Source of the DNA: Streblospio benedicti
Taxonomy: Eukaryota; Annelida; Polychaeta; Spionida; Spionidae
Length of the DNA: 64,000 bases
NCBI GenBank assembly: GCA_019095985.1
Contig: CM032669.1
Location: forward strand, 9,998,270 to 10,062,269
Direction of reading: 5' to 3'
Each line of letters opens with the position of its first letter. The stretch's first letter is position 1. This document shows, in pieces, positions 20,698 to 32,139 of the stretch. Below the pieces are notes generated by a model. It was not told where the DNA came from. It ran no database searches and saw only the letters and a list, made by a program, of their open reading frames with translations. The translations under genes were made by a program, and so were the position numbers.

Positions 20698-20820
20698 TGA
20701 AAACGACCATTGCTAGGCTACAGTGTGAAGTCAATAAGTGAAAACGACCATTGCTAGGCAACAGTGTGACGTCAATTTGAACGCTTAACGTAAGATTTGG
20801 TACGTGAAAATGACGTACCA
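20698..20820 (+). promoter_or_regulatory. Duplicated RFX-CRE composite site
   Basis: Two units 41 bases apart each hold an X-box-like core followed by a CRE-like core: ATTGCTAGGCTAC (20709) with TGAAGTCA (20726-20733), and ATTGCTAGGCAAC (20750-20762) with a perfect TGACGTCA (20767-20774). A third element, GGTACGT...ACGTACC (20799-20819), is a 7-base palindrome containing TGACGTA. The spacing resembles the X1-X2 arrangement bound by RFX and CREB in MHC class II promoters. Function is inferred. Confidence 0.5.
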
Positions 20821-21103
20821 GCTTAAAACGGAAAGATTTTCAGGAGTGGTGCCAATATAATAGACTCTTGGGCTCAAAAACTTACTTATATGAAAGATGC
20901 AACAAGCAAACAATCATTTAGAACTTTGACATTGCCGAGTCAACATGGATGGCAACAATGAATTTCCACATGTTGTTTTCTAATTTTTTATGCTATGAAA
21001 CCAAAATGTAAATCTTTTTATGCACATGTAAATACATTGTTTGAAATGATTTGTGTTTCATAGTTAACAAGCTCCAATAAAGTTCATATAAATGTTTTCT
21101 CAC

Positions 21104-21116
21104 GTTGCTAGGCAAC
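21104..21116. promoter_or_regulatory. Perfect palindromic X-box (RFX site)
   Basis: GTTGCTAGGCAAC matches the RFX consensus GTTGCC(N)GGCAAC type closely and lies 340 bases from the duplicated RFX-CRE module, strengthening both. Confidence 0.5.
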
Positions 21117-21785
21117 CATTTCTTGCCATACCTTCTGATTTCATGTTCCAAACCACTGACTGAAGATATATGTTAAGAACATTTGCTATGTAGTTCAGTA
21201 AGTGATAACGACCGTAGCATCTATTCTATGGTGTCCGGATGTAGGGGTCATAAGATGGTCAGTAAAATGGGTAAATTAGTTCACAAAACTTCTGCCACCT
21301 GATTCCATGTCTGAACAACTTGATTCTACTACTAGGGTTAGACATATATTATTATTGGGTGTATTCGACCAACTCAAACACTATACACCCACTATTGTTT
21401 CTCAAACAACTAGAGCTACACCAACAAGCCCTCGCCTACCCACCACCGTCCCTCTCATTTACTGTGTTGCCAGAGCAGGCGCGCCGGTACCCAGGGAGTT
21501 CTAAAATCACTGGTAGGCTCGCCCCACACCCACTCGCCCCACCTCGATGGGCTTTTAATGTGCTGCTGCCACCACAGCCAGAGGTAATACGGGGACAGTA
21601 GGTGCCTGTCGATATGCATCATTGACTTTGTATACAATACCTCAGTGTTCCCCCTCAAAGCATTGGCCCAGATTGGTCTGACACAGAGACTCTGCCATGC
21701 AGTAGAGTTTAATTAGGTTTTGTTTGCAAGCATGCTCTATCTAGCTTAGTTATGGGAGCTACCATTTATCATTGTTTTCGGGCGA
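21117..21785. other. Non-coding DNA
   Basis: There is no supported gene. It includes a C-rich stretch 21410-21540 open in several frames. Confidence 0.4.
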
Positions 21786-21807
21786 GGGGGGGGGGGGGGG
21801 GGGGGGG
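21786..21807 (+). repeat. G22 homopolymer
   Basis: A run of 22 G preceded by GGGCGA and followed by AGTGGGGG. Its length may be misread. On DNA it could fold into a G-quadruplex. Confidence 0.9.
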
Positions 21808-21879
21808 AGTGGGGGCTGAAAAATTCAATTTTTTTTTCAGCTGGGGAGGGAGGTGTTGAAAATTTAGGGTGCATTTATT

Positions 21880-22130
21880 GGGGCGGCCCGAAGATTTTGT
21901 GGCAATTAGATTGCGAGTGTATCTGTCAAATACATGCTATAATGGTTTCATATTCTCATACGCCCTGGACTATGATATATTTGAGCCCCTTTGCGTTGCG
22001 TTAAAAGATTTTTTTGGCACCAAAATACTTCATTCTCGTAGGGTTTTTGGCATGTCTGCCATGGATCGTACGTACGATCCCATGAAATCTTTTAAGTGCG
22101 CCCCTCTTTTTAAAAAACCTGGATCTGCCA
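21880..22130 (+). repeat. Dispersed repeat R1, long copy
   Basis: Contains ACTTCATTCTCGTAGGGTTT, TTGGCATGTCTGCCATGGAT, CCCATGAAATCTTTTAAGTG and the end AAAACCTGGATCTGCCATTG. The G-rich sequence before it (21786-21880) probably belongs to the same insertion. It carries extra bases at 21900-22000 compared with the copy at 61795. Confidence 0.7.
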
Positions 22131-22474
22131 TTGAGTACGCTTTACATATTCCAACTGTTACACGATATAGCCATGGGTCAAATGGCTTATCTCAAGTGGA
22201 ACAAGTTTGCTAAGTTAGACTTAAGTCATCAGCTAAACGAAAAGCATATTTCTCACCGGGTATTATAAGATCGTTTGTATTTGAAGTTGCTGAATCCTAA
22301 ATCTTTCCGGTGCTGTTATTGGCTGCGGATTTCAGAAACGTTCCATTGAAATCGTGCCCTTTGTATGAGTGGTTACTTTCAATAGCTTGTAGTTTGAATA
22401 ATATGCTCAAAATATGTGTGGATGAGTGTAATTACCCGCTATTCGGGACACCAACATATGGCGCAGGTTTAAAA

Positions 22475-22560
22475 AGAAGTGGGATGTGGGGAAAGGCCGG
22501 AAAAAAAGAGATGTGGGGGGAAAATGCCAAAAAAAACAAAAAAACACATTATAGTCGGGA
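22475..22560 (+). repeat. Dispersed repeat R2, short copy
   Basis: AAGTGGGATGTGGGGAAAGG and GATGTGGGGGGAAAATGCC repeat the R2 units seen at 16365. Confidence 0.6.
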
Positions 22561-23379
22561 GGCAGATCCTGACAAATTCTATTCTTTGTAAATAGACAAA
22601 TGAATAAAGATACCGTTTTGAACCTGTCCTTTATATTAGGTCTATACAAGACTCCGTAACATATTGATCAGGTCAAATGATGTTTTTCTTTCATTTTGAA
22701 TACTGATGTTTGCGTTGTGATTAAAATAAATATTTGAAAATGTGAGCAGCTTTTATTTATATGTTTCATGATCTTCATCAATATGTATTTTTATTTTTAT
22801 ACAACAGTTTTTTAATATGCAAATAGTTGATAGATTTTATAAAACTAAGAAAAACAACATACATAAAAAGAAGAAAAAGAACTGTATTTGAAATGGATTA
22901 TAATGTAAATATGTTTCTTTCTAGTAGGAGAATCAATCATTTCTAAATCGTCTTCGTCATTAAAATGACCAAAACCATTTACAGTATTTGAGGGTCTCTC
23001 ACTGAAGAGACTTTATCTCTAATCAAAGTAATCTGAATGCCAAAGTGGAAAGATTGAGAGTCAATCATGAAATGAGATTATATTCATATGACGTTTTAAT
23101 TTTAGGGCGGGGGAGAGGGGGTGCGCACCCTCCCCCCCTAAAAAAGAAAAAAAAATAGTAGATGAATTGTTACTTTTCATTGATAGTGAACAACCCTCAA
23201 GACACCTCTAAAACACCTTATGCACTGTAACTTCCCAGACCATTCGTCATAGTTGGCCCTTGCCCCTAACTCAAATTGCTGGAACCCCCCCCCCCCGCTA
23301 TGTGCCACTTCTTTATGTAAGAATTGGTGAATTCTTTGCTGGCTCTACATCTCAATGCGTCCAACAGCGGTAAATCCTT
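22561..23379. other. AT-rich non-coding DNA
   Basis: There is no gene. A G-rich/C-rich palindromic patch (GGGGGTGCGCACCCTCCCCC, 23115-23135) and a C14 run (near 23287-23300) suggest another decayed repeat. Confidence 0.4.
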
Positions 23380-23530
23380 GTTTTATGGAGAAAAAAAAAT
23401 GATACAGGAGGGAGTAGGGGGCGAACTGAAGGGATCGCCTGTGTTTTATACGAGAATTTGATAGCGGACATGCTAAACACCCTACGATAATAAAATATTT
23501 TGATGAAAAAAGGGTCGCCAGCCCCCTCCA
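23380..23530 (-). repeat. Dispersed repeat R1, inverted copy
   Basis: On the minus strand ATCGTAGGGTGTTTAGCATG and TCCGCTATCAAATTCTCGTA align with the R1 middle block. Flanked by the G-rich stretch typical of the family. Confidence 0.5.
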
Positions 23531-24569
23531 TTCCTTCCCCTATGCGCGACCAACACGTTACCCTACTTCTTACTCTTCTTTTCATAGAGCAGCAAAAATC
23601 TAATGTCGTCTGCAAACACGCCCGCTTCCAGGCCCGCTCCAGGAGAAAGCCCTTTACGCTCACCTTTCAACCAGAACACCCCTTCTGAAACACAAGCCCG
23701 GAACACCCAAACCCATTTTATGCAAAATGCATTCGCAGCCTCGCTTTCATCACGGCCGTTTGACGTGGATCGTTACGGTCTCAGCCCAAAGACGTGCTCT
23801 ATGCATATGCGACCTTTGCGTCCGTGAGGCCCCCGGCAAAGCATTGCTGATTGAGACCAGAGAGGTAAGATGACGTTTTTTTAGTGTGTTATTACTTGAA
23901 CACTCTTGCCAAGGCACGCTTTTCAACCATGTACATTTAAAAAAAAAGTTTGTTGTTCTGTTCCCTTTACCAGAAAATTGGATATTTTTTTCTTTTTTGT
24001 GGCCGAATCGTAAAAATCCATTGTTTCGTTTCAAGATGGATGAAATTTGTCTGGTTAGATTTACATCAAAAGCAAAATAACACCCAAGTTTTCGTAATTG
24101 GTCACTGCATATGAAATGTTTGACGTCAAGTGCTGAACCTACTCAGCTTTCAAGAACCTCTCACAGTTGGCTGGTTAAGGCCTTCAGAGACCTTCCACGT
24201 AAACTTCCTGTTTGGATGAGGGGTTATATCCAATAACTTGTGAATTGAATGTTAGGCACGAGGTAGAGGAGGATGTCACTCCTCTAACTCATGTGACTGC
24301 ACTTAGTCCTACAAAGAATAATTCTTCTTCACTGCCTGAACCTAGAGCAATAAGTTCAACATTCGCACTTGCGACCTGTCAGAAATTATTACATGCACAT
24401 TGCTTTCAGCAGCGACTGTCAGTTTCGAAGTTGGTCTCATTGATCAAATTGCCACTGTGGTTTCCAGCCTGGTCCCTCGGTACAGGACTCTGGCCGCTAA
24501 GCAGCCACCAGTTGTACCCAGTGTGCTGCACTTTCTGATTGGGCATCACATTCAAACAGCCTACGGGGA
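23531..24569. other. Non-coding DNA
   Basis: Open frames of up to 108 codons overlap on both strands here with no motif or splice pair. No gene is supported. Confidence 0.4.
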
Positions 24570-24692
24570 CAGTGGCCCCCCTTTTTAAAATTTTCATGGG
24601 CGGTTGGCATCTCCGCAAGCCTTCGGGCTTACAAACCCCATGAAATCTTATGGGTGCGTCCCCACCTATTCTAAAAACCTGGATCTACCAGC
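24570..24692 (+). repeat. Dispersed repeat R1, copy
   Basis: CCGCAAGCCTTCGGGCTTAC, CCCATGAAATCTTATGGGTG and AAACCTGGATCTACCAGCG match the family in order. Confidence 0.7.
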
Positions 24693-25859
24693 GCTCCATT
24701 CTGGATATTTGATGATGACCATTCTCCCATCGCCCCATATTTGCATCCACGCTACCTCCTTCCATTGCAAGCATGTATTTGATAAACGATAAAACATTTT
24801 CATTATTGCATGAGCACCGGTCCAATAGCTCAATACTGTCAGCATATGCTGACAGATCAAATACTTACACCACCCTCTCGCCACAATTGACCTCTGTCTC
24901 CAGCTATGCAGACGCATGCGCGTGCTTTGCGTATACCAATAGCTCATGTATCACTATGGAAATGTGCACTGCGTGAAGTGCTATTGCCCTTGCACTTGTG
25001 CATAGGAAACCTCCCCTTCTTAGCCCTCCAAGGACGGTGGGGCTGGCAAGTGTGCTCTCAGCACTGCCTTGTCCTTGTCGAGAGGATTGGCGTTTATCCT
25101 TGATTTCCATATTGTTATATAAACTGCACTCCCATTGTGTTTTTTTTTCTTCTTTTTGGTGTTTGATTTGAAACAGTTGACTGGGCTAGTAGTGCAAACA
25201 TACATGTACGAGTTGGTTTTAATGATTACGCTGGTTGGTTTTTACAGCAATTAACATGACATTCTTTTGATGGTTTGAGAGAGCCCAATTCTCATCAAAA
25301 TATATTTGTTTAGAAATTAACAGATTTCCCCCCCACCAACCTTGAACTGAGGGAAAAAGATCAATCCCGTGATCACGTAAGACCTTATTCGTGTGAATCT
25401 TTCTGTGTACTACGGATTCCATTGCCATTCGAGGTTAGACAAAGTTTCAAATAAAAATGTTTGTTTCTTATACTTGTAGAAAAATAAGTTTGTCTATGAA
25501 ATGTGGGCAAAATGTTGGGTAACAAAAGCTTCATGTGTATTTTCTTGAAAAAAAAAAGTTTGTGTGACTTTAGGTAAAAATAAATTGTTTTATTTTTTCA
25601 AAGTAAAAAAAAAATGTTTCACGAGAAAAAAAATGCCGAGCCCCTCCCCAAATATCTAAGGTCTGTCCCCTATACGAATGGTGGTGAGAGATAAGAAAAT
25701 CCCTAATTGAGGGTGGATTTTGATGGAACGATTGAGCACATCAAACAAGTCCTGCTAAAAACCACACACAGTTAGATATTTTCTTATTCCTCACCTCTAC
25801 ACTTAGTAGTGTCGGAGATATTTTTTTCCGTTCTGTCCTTAAAGCCAATCTGAAGAGAG
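24693..25859. other. Non-coding DNA
   Basis: There is no supported gene. A short palindrome GTCAGCATATGCTGAC lies at about 24838-24853. The last 500 bases are A/T-rich with several A8-A10 runs. Confidence 0.4.
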
Positions 25860-26240
25860 TATTTTCAACTAGCACCGGAGAAAAAAAGTTATCCATTGAT
25901 CACAAACCAAGCATAAGTGATCGTCTTTAACACAGAGTGCACCTCTGTCCAGCTGTAAGAAGCACACCAACCGATCACTATTAATCGTGCCATCAAGTCC
26001 ACGGAAGTAATTGAATTCATGGCTTTTAATGAGCATCACAGGAATTAATCACTGTCTTCCCGGCTCAGAATTTAACATTACCAAAGTCCTTTCCCTTGAA
26101 TGGAAGCAAGTATTTTCCCCCTCTCAGCTCTCTTTTGCATGAAGGCAACAGCAAGATTTTGGCGCGGAACATCCCTCTAAATCCTATCACTAATTGTGTT
26201 TGCAAATCACGTGAGCCAGTCACATTGAATTTTGTGTAAA
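25860..26240. promoter_or_regulatory. Candidate conserved non-coding element
   Basis: Balanced, non-repetitive sequence with clustered homeodomain cores (CTATTAATCGTG, GTAATTGAATTC, CTTTTAATGAGC, GGAATTAATCAC) in about 80 bases around 25978-26052. It has no coding signal and no resemblance to the window's repeats. Enhancer identity is an inference from composition only. Confidence 0.25.
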
Positions 26241-27479
26241 GATCCATCATCTTTCTGAATTTTTAACAGAGGCCTACATATTTTGTGAGCTGCACTGGAC
26301 TTTACTTCTAAACTTGCAAAATGGGAAAAAGTGATTAGGTGGAAGAAATCAAATTATTGACGTATTACCCAGAGGGCTGTCTGAAACGAGGCTCTATCAA
26401 TAATATTCCCCGCTCTAAAAGTGCGCTTCATGCCCCATTCTCTGCTTTCTGTGACTATTTTCTATGCATTTTTCACATTATTTTACTCTCAAATTTATTG
26501 TGCTTTAAGGGATTAAGGGATAAAACCAATGATAAAGCGCACAGGAAAAATATATCCTGTTGAAGGTCAAGCTCAAGTGAAAGCTGTTAAAGGATTCTGG
26601 GAACATTTGGATTATTACCAAGCCCTTACTTGTGTATCAGCATCATGTTCAAAGTGAGTTGTTTTTCAAAGTAACAGTAATTATCATCACATTTGTTTTA
26701 ACATTACTTACGCTATTCCAATTCCTGCAAAATGCATTCACATGCAAAGAGCTGGATAGACTGTATTTGGGAATAATCAGAACTAGTTTTTTTTTTTTAC
26801 TTTATCCTATGTGCCTCTATGGCAGTTTCAATTTCAGAATGAGCCCATATACCACACCGTATAACATCATAATTTCCCATTTTTACAAACATATCTTCAA
26901 GCCTCATCTTCTTACCCTTTCCTCGGCTGCTGCTACTGCCCTATCCGTTAGCACGTGGTTCAAGTAACACGCCTTTCATGCAAACATATAAGGAGTAATC
27001 AAATTTGTGTGGCCTATAATGGAGGTGCACGTGATCAGTCAGTGTCCGCTCTGGCCATGATGCAGCATTATTGAGAGGCTTTTCAGACGAGATCTGTATT
27101 CATACAAAATGACTACAGTAAAACCACAAGCAGTTCAGACGTTCTACTCACAAATACGGCTTTACGAACGTTTTTTGTGCTCTCTTTAGCTTGTGAAGAG
27201 CCTGTATAGAAGTGTTTTTTAAAAAAGTCTGCGACGCTGAGATATTGTCAGACGGTGTTGAAAAAATCTCTTCATGTTGGGTATTGTAAAGCAGTGTTGG
27301 GAGCTAGTGTCGGGATCATTTTAGTACAAATAAACGATACTTTACATTGTTATGCACTGAACAGACTTATGCCACTGGAACTGTTAGATGGATAACATAT
27401 CTGTTGTTGATACTACAATAATAGTAACACGCCTAGCAGGTAACAGCATGCATTTGTTTGGTTCACAAAATTTCCATCC
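26241..27479. other. Non-coding DNA
   Basis: There is no supported gene. A 111-codon frame at 26632-26967 is rich in F and L by AT composition only. Confidence 0.4.
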
Positions 27480-27710
27480 CCTATTTAGTCTATCATAAGG
27501 GGTCAAGAAATCACACATCCAAAATTTTTAGGCCTTCTTTCCCAGTCCTAATCTGTTGGCCTTTTCCCCGTATTCCACATTTTTCGGCATTTTCCTCACA
27601 TCCCACTTTCATGAAATCCCATATCCCTCTTTTTTGGCTTTTTTTCCCTCATCGCTATTTTTTTTAACCTTTTTCCCACATCCCACTTCCACGTAAACCC
27701 GCCCCAATAT
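27480..27710 (-). repeat. Dispersed repeat R2, inverted long copy
   Basis: The reverse complement reads GGAAGTGGGATGTGGGAAAA, then GAAAGTGGGATGTGAGGAAA, and ends TTGACCCCTTAT, matching both the units and the terminal word of the copy at 16365-16630. Confidence 0.65.
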
Positions 27711-28889
27711 ATTTCGCTTGAAGGCATTGCATTCGGAATAATACACTGTCTACTTCATCCTGCCAGATCTGTACCATTCTCATGAATATAGATTTTTAAA
27801 AATTGGTACACAAAATCAACAATACCCATCATTGCAAAACTCGCCCAATACCGACCGACAGTTGAAACATCGCAAATATTTCTATTTTTTGTAATCAAAG
27901 AACATTACAACAGTTCCAGTACAATTTACATGCAAAACATATGGTAGAATAGACCAGGCCAAAGGGCCTACCTGGTGTAGGCCCACCCTCATTCTTTCAA
28001 AGTACACACGCTAAATTACAGTTTTATAGCATTCTGAAAGTTATTGTTGACATGACTGTCATCATACCTGAACACAGAAACTGAAAGATTCAAAGAAAGT
28101 TTTTCATTTAAGTTTTTTATGATTATATCCTTTTTACACGGATTTTAAAATTAATGTCGTGTCACACAAAATAAAGTGGTGAATGTAGGACTATGCCAGA
28201 ATCACATCGTCAGATGTGCTTTCTTACATCGCTGCTTCCTAATTGTGTAATGTATATAGTAAAAAAGGACCACCATGGGCTTTGTGCCCCAAATTGCTAT
28301 AATGGTACTCTGTAGGTATTATGAGACAGAAATACAGAAATAGATGGGACAATTTTGGGGACCATATAAAGTTTTTGAAGGGAACAAAGTGAATGTATGA
28401 TATTAAAGTATCAAAAGAAATTTCTGAAGAAGTGAAAAATTCTAATATTGTTGCCCGTTTCTGTGGCCTATGAACATTCGGTTGCTGAAATGACCTAAAT
28501 GGCAATAAACTGTCTATCATTGGTTATCATTATTTTATCATTATCATTTAAAATAAATTTCCATATATATTTGTTAATTCTTTCATTTTATTCATTTAGC
28601 TAGTACACCACTATGGAAAAGTAAATTTTGTACGATAGATTATTGCACCAAATAAATGTAGGACTATAGAAACAGAGCCAGTGCTAGAATTCAAGACACA
28701 AGCTCCATCCACGAATGTTAACCCCTATATAGCTACGAACTAGAAGATTATATAAAATTTTCTGAAGAAAATGAGTCACCAATCAAATGCAATGAGCAAT
28801 ATATTTTCCTAATGAGTAATAGTTTGACACGATAGTTCTTTAAACGCACTGGCTTACATTGTACTTGTACCCGTTCTCATCATTGATCG
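27711..28889. other. AT-rich non-coding DNA
   Basis: I see no gene or recognised repeat. Confidence 0.4.
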
Positions 28890-29090
28890 TGTCTGGGGAG
28901 ACAATAATTGTTGACCGCGACGCGGGGGCGCGTCTAATCAAAGCACTGGCGATATGATCACTGGGCGCCGCCATTACACTAATACGTGCACCGGTAAATT
29001 AAAGACAAGATGTCATTATCTCCATCATATATTGACTTTCTCTGTGACAGCAAAGGAGAGGCCCATTTCAATCAGTGACAATGGCGAGGT
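28890..29090. promoter_or_regulatory. CpG-rich element with SOX dimer site
   Basis: ACAATAATTGT at 28901-28911 is an inverted pair of SOX cores with 1-base spacing. A CpG-rich stretch (CCGCGACGCGGGGGCGCG) and a TCF/LEF-like AATCAAAG follow within 40 bases. The GCGCCGCCATT at 28965-28975 resembles a YY1 site. No coding signal; enhancer or promoter role inferred. Confidence 0.35.
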
Positions 29091-30030
29091 GACTTTGAAG
29101 GTTCAGGATGGTAGTAGGATGGTGTAGTGTGTGTTCTATGATATTGCATGACATTCGAATGACATGGCCAAACTTGATTGATATGCATAGGCATTGCATA
29201 AAACAGTCGCAACATTTTTTGTACTTTTTGGGAAAGTGCAGTATTAGTTCCATTTGTATACATGAGTATTTATGACATGGTGAAATAAATAACTAAGCTA
29301 CACTGAAAGATTTTGGGGTGTTTTTCTTGGTAAAATCCTCCACTATTGCAGTAAATCTGGAGAATTGTAGTTTAAAACAATAAAACCACTTAACGAAAAA
29401 ACATAAGATATCATTGATTTAATGTTAAGATGTGTCAGAGTTATGCTGAGTGATAGAAACAATTGAAAAGATTTTAGCAATGTGAAATATCTATAGTAGC
29501 TGTTGAACTTCTCAAGCTATCATTGTTGCCTTAAAACATACTGAATCCTAAATGCACGCCCCAAACATGAATAGAGTAACACTACCTTAGATGTAACATA
29601 TAGCAGACTCTGATTGCCATGTGCTTCTTTATAATGCAACCACGATAATGATATACTAGTCATGGGGTATCATTTAAAAAATCTTAAAAAGATGTGTTTG
29701 ACCTCAATCACTAAATCGTTTGAGCCTCGAGGACTCATTGGATTTGTCAATCTTCCAATCAACTAAAACAAAATCTTAGTATATACAATTATTATTGGAC
29801 ACAGTAGTATTTTATATTAGGTATGTGCATTATTCCACATGTATTTACACCCCTCTCTCACATCTCTAGCAAGTGTATTTCTACCACTATAAAAGTAGCT
29901 GAAGTTGTGATTCAACAATAAAACCCCCATGCTTGCATTCTCCAGTTATGTCTAAAAATGTTGAAGAAAACATTCTTGTTTGCATTTTTCATTCAAAATT
30001 TTAATAAAACCATACCATAATAAATACCAC
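29091..30030. other. AT-rich non-coding DNA
   Basis: There is no supported gene or recognised repeat. Confidence 0.4.
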
Positions 30031-30033
30031 CAT

Positions 30034-30185
30034 CCTAAGCAGCGGGCTGCTTGGGATGATGGCATCATTCTGGCCTCACAACCTTGGGGTCATGAGTTCG
30101 AGTCCCATCTGGGCCACTTGATATAGTCAAATGGAAGATGTGTCTTCAGCTATGTCAATATAGTGGGTAGGAGCTTGCTTGCCAT

Positions 30186-30188
<3 letters not shown>
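30034..30188 (+). mobile_element. tRNA-derived SINE
   Basis: AGTTCGAGTCC at 30095-30105 matches the RNA polymerase III B box. An A-box-like CCTAAGCAGCGGGC lies about 55 bases earlier, a spacing that fits a tRNA with a long variable arm. The body then runs directly into an AG microsatellite, which replaces the usual A-rich tail. There is no obvious target duplication. Confidence 0.6.

Positions 30189-30235
<47 letters not shown>
30189..30235 (+). repeat. (AG)n microsatellite
   Basis: About 23 perfect AG units directly after the SINE body; probably grown from the element's tail. Confidence 0.95.
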
Positions 30236-30239
<4 letters not shown>

Positions 30240-30604
30240 AATCATTATAATTATATAATTTGGCAATTGTTTGGGGGCATATTATGTAGAAATAAATAGA
30301 TTAAAAAGGAAAAATATTATTGATGGCAGTAAGTACTGACAGACGCAATTATGACATTCTTATGGAGATCTTCCAGATGAAAGTAAACAATATTTGGCTG
30401 AATTTTAAAATTGCGCCCCATTTCTTAAAAATGCATATGGACTGACTCGCAAAAACCTTCTGGCGCCTGTATAAATATAATATTAAATGTTCCTACCATA
30501 TGGTGACGAAATAGACAAAACTGCATGCTTACCTGGAAAATAAAAGACAAATGGTTACCAATGATAAGTATCATGATTGACATGCTAAAGTCTTCAAAAT
30601 GGAT

Positions 30605-30670
30605 TATAGTAATTTTCGGATCAAGTAACTTCGACCTAGAACGGTAATTTCGGCCCATAATTTCGGCCCA
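30605..30670 (+). repeat. TTTCGGCCCA repeat, copy 1
   Basis: GGTAATTTCGGCCCA (30643-30657) and the adjoining TAATTTCGGCCCAGG occur here; the same 15 bases recur inverted at 35809-35823 with further shared words (TTTTCGGAYCAAGT). Unknown class. Confidence 0.55.
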
Positions 30671-30717
30671 GGTTGAGAAGCAATCTTGGTCCACGCAGTT
30701 CAGTTGTCAAATGGACA

Positions 30718-31525
30718 TACAGTACTGTCTACGCATAAGGACCACAGTAATTACAGAAACCTCGCTGGAAATCAGCCGGTTTTTTTTTACCACTTACGGG
30801 TAATTTCAAGAAAAGAAATAAACATATTTCGATTAACAAGTATTAGAAGGAATTTCTGAAAATCCTGTAATACCTATATTGACTGGGGTTTACATTTTAG
30901 CCGTTAAATAAGTAGTAAAATTCAGAAATTTAGGAAAATACTGTAATTATAGTGGATTTGAAACCGCCCATATTTACGGTAAGTACGACTTTACGAGTGG
31001 TGAAAACCGTTCGAAGCCATCTAATCTCATACGCATGAATTGTGAAGTCGGAGCTCCTGGGAGCACTACGAGAAGCAGGTGCGTATGTGCACAGACTGAC
31101 AAAATCGCCGCACATCTTCTAATATCGTAGACTGTTTCATAGAATATATTCATATAAATCGGCTACCAAGAATATTGATAGATATATATTATATTTTTCT
31201 TTTATGTACACGGCATGTCCTTTTTTACGAGATGTATTTCCCACTTGTCATGTGGTATCGAATAGCTACGACTTGTCAATTCGAAAGTATGAATTCACAA
31301 GAGGTTTCAAATGCACCATCAGTCACCAAATCTTACTTTGATTTTGCAAATTTCTTTACATATTTTTCTGCAATATCATTGGAAACTTAATTGGAAATCC
31401 GAAATAACAGGCGTGCAGCAAATAATTACAATATAATACGTGTAATTTGAGTTATTTCAATAGCAGAAAATACAGTAATAAATAAATGGAAATAACTGCG
31501 GTTCTTATGCGCCGACAGTACTGTA
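30718..31525. mobile_element. 808-bp TA-flanked inverted-repeat transposon, non-autonomous
   Basis: The left end TACAGTACTGTCTACGCATA and the right end (reverse complement TACAGTACTGTCGGCGCATA) pair over about 35 bases with few mismatches, continuing into AAGGACCACAGTAATT and AAGAACCGCAGTTATT. Terminal TA bases suit a Tc1/mariner/pogo TA target. No transposase frame is present. Confidence 0.8.
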
Positions 31526-31920
31526 CAGTGATAAAAATTCCCACTAAACTAGTATTTCTAACAGAAACTTTCAGACATTTGATGCCATGATAGTATGTGT
31601 TAGACTTTGCATATATCCTAAAGTTGGTTGGCGCCAGTAGAAGCACAGATGTCATGCCATAACTAGACGAAGGCATACATTTGCATATGTTTGATTCGTT
31701 GTAAAATAATCAGTGCCATAAAAAGGTGCTTATGCAATCTTGCTTATGCAATAATGGAAATACCATTAGGTTGACCCAATAGAATAGGTTAGTAACCTTT
31801 AATGAATCCCCATGCAATGAAGTTTTTATATTTGTTTAATGTCTCCACATTGATAGAGTATGCTTTGCAATGTATGCATAAGACAAATGATAGAAATCTT
31901 TCTGTGTTGCATCCGTTAAA

Positions 31921-32123
31921 ATAATTGAGTTGATAGATTTAGATACATGATTGTTTCAAATTTAATTTTAAATCTTTTAATGTTTGAATTTACTAATTCT
32001 ACAATATTTCGCCTTGTACAGGCTCCTTCAAGTCATTTTTTGTAAAATTAGTAAATTCAAAAATCAAAAGATTTAAAGTCAAATTTGAAACAAGCATGTA
32101 TCTAAATCTATCTACTCAATTAT
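31921..32123. mobile_element. Long hairpin (foldback) element
   Basis: Two arms of about 80 bases, beginning ATAATTGAGTTGATAGATTT, are near-perfect inverted repeats around a 40-base loop (AATATTTCGCCTTGTACAGG...). TATGCATAAGACAA occurs at 31873-31886 and again at 32121-32134, so it may be a 14-bp target duplication of a slightly larger insertion. Transcribed, it would form a long hairpin RNA. There is no coding content. Confidence 0.8.
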
Positions 32124-32139
32124 GCATAAGACAATTTAG

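Noticed and set aside
30181-30240. CRISPR-like or satellite array
   Set aside because: It is a plain AG dinucleotide microsatellite; no spacer-repeat structure exists anywhere in the window.
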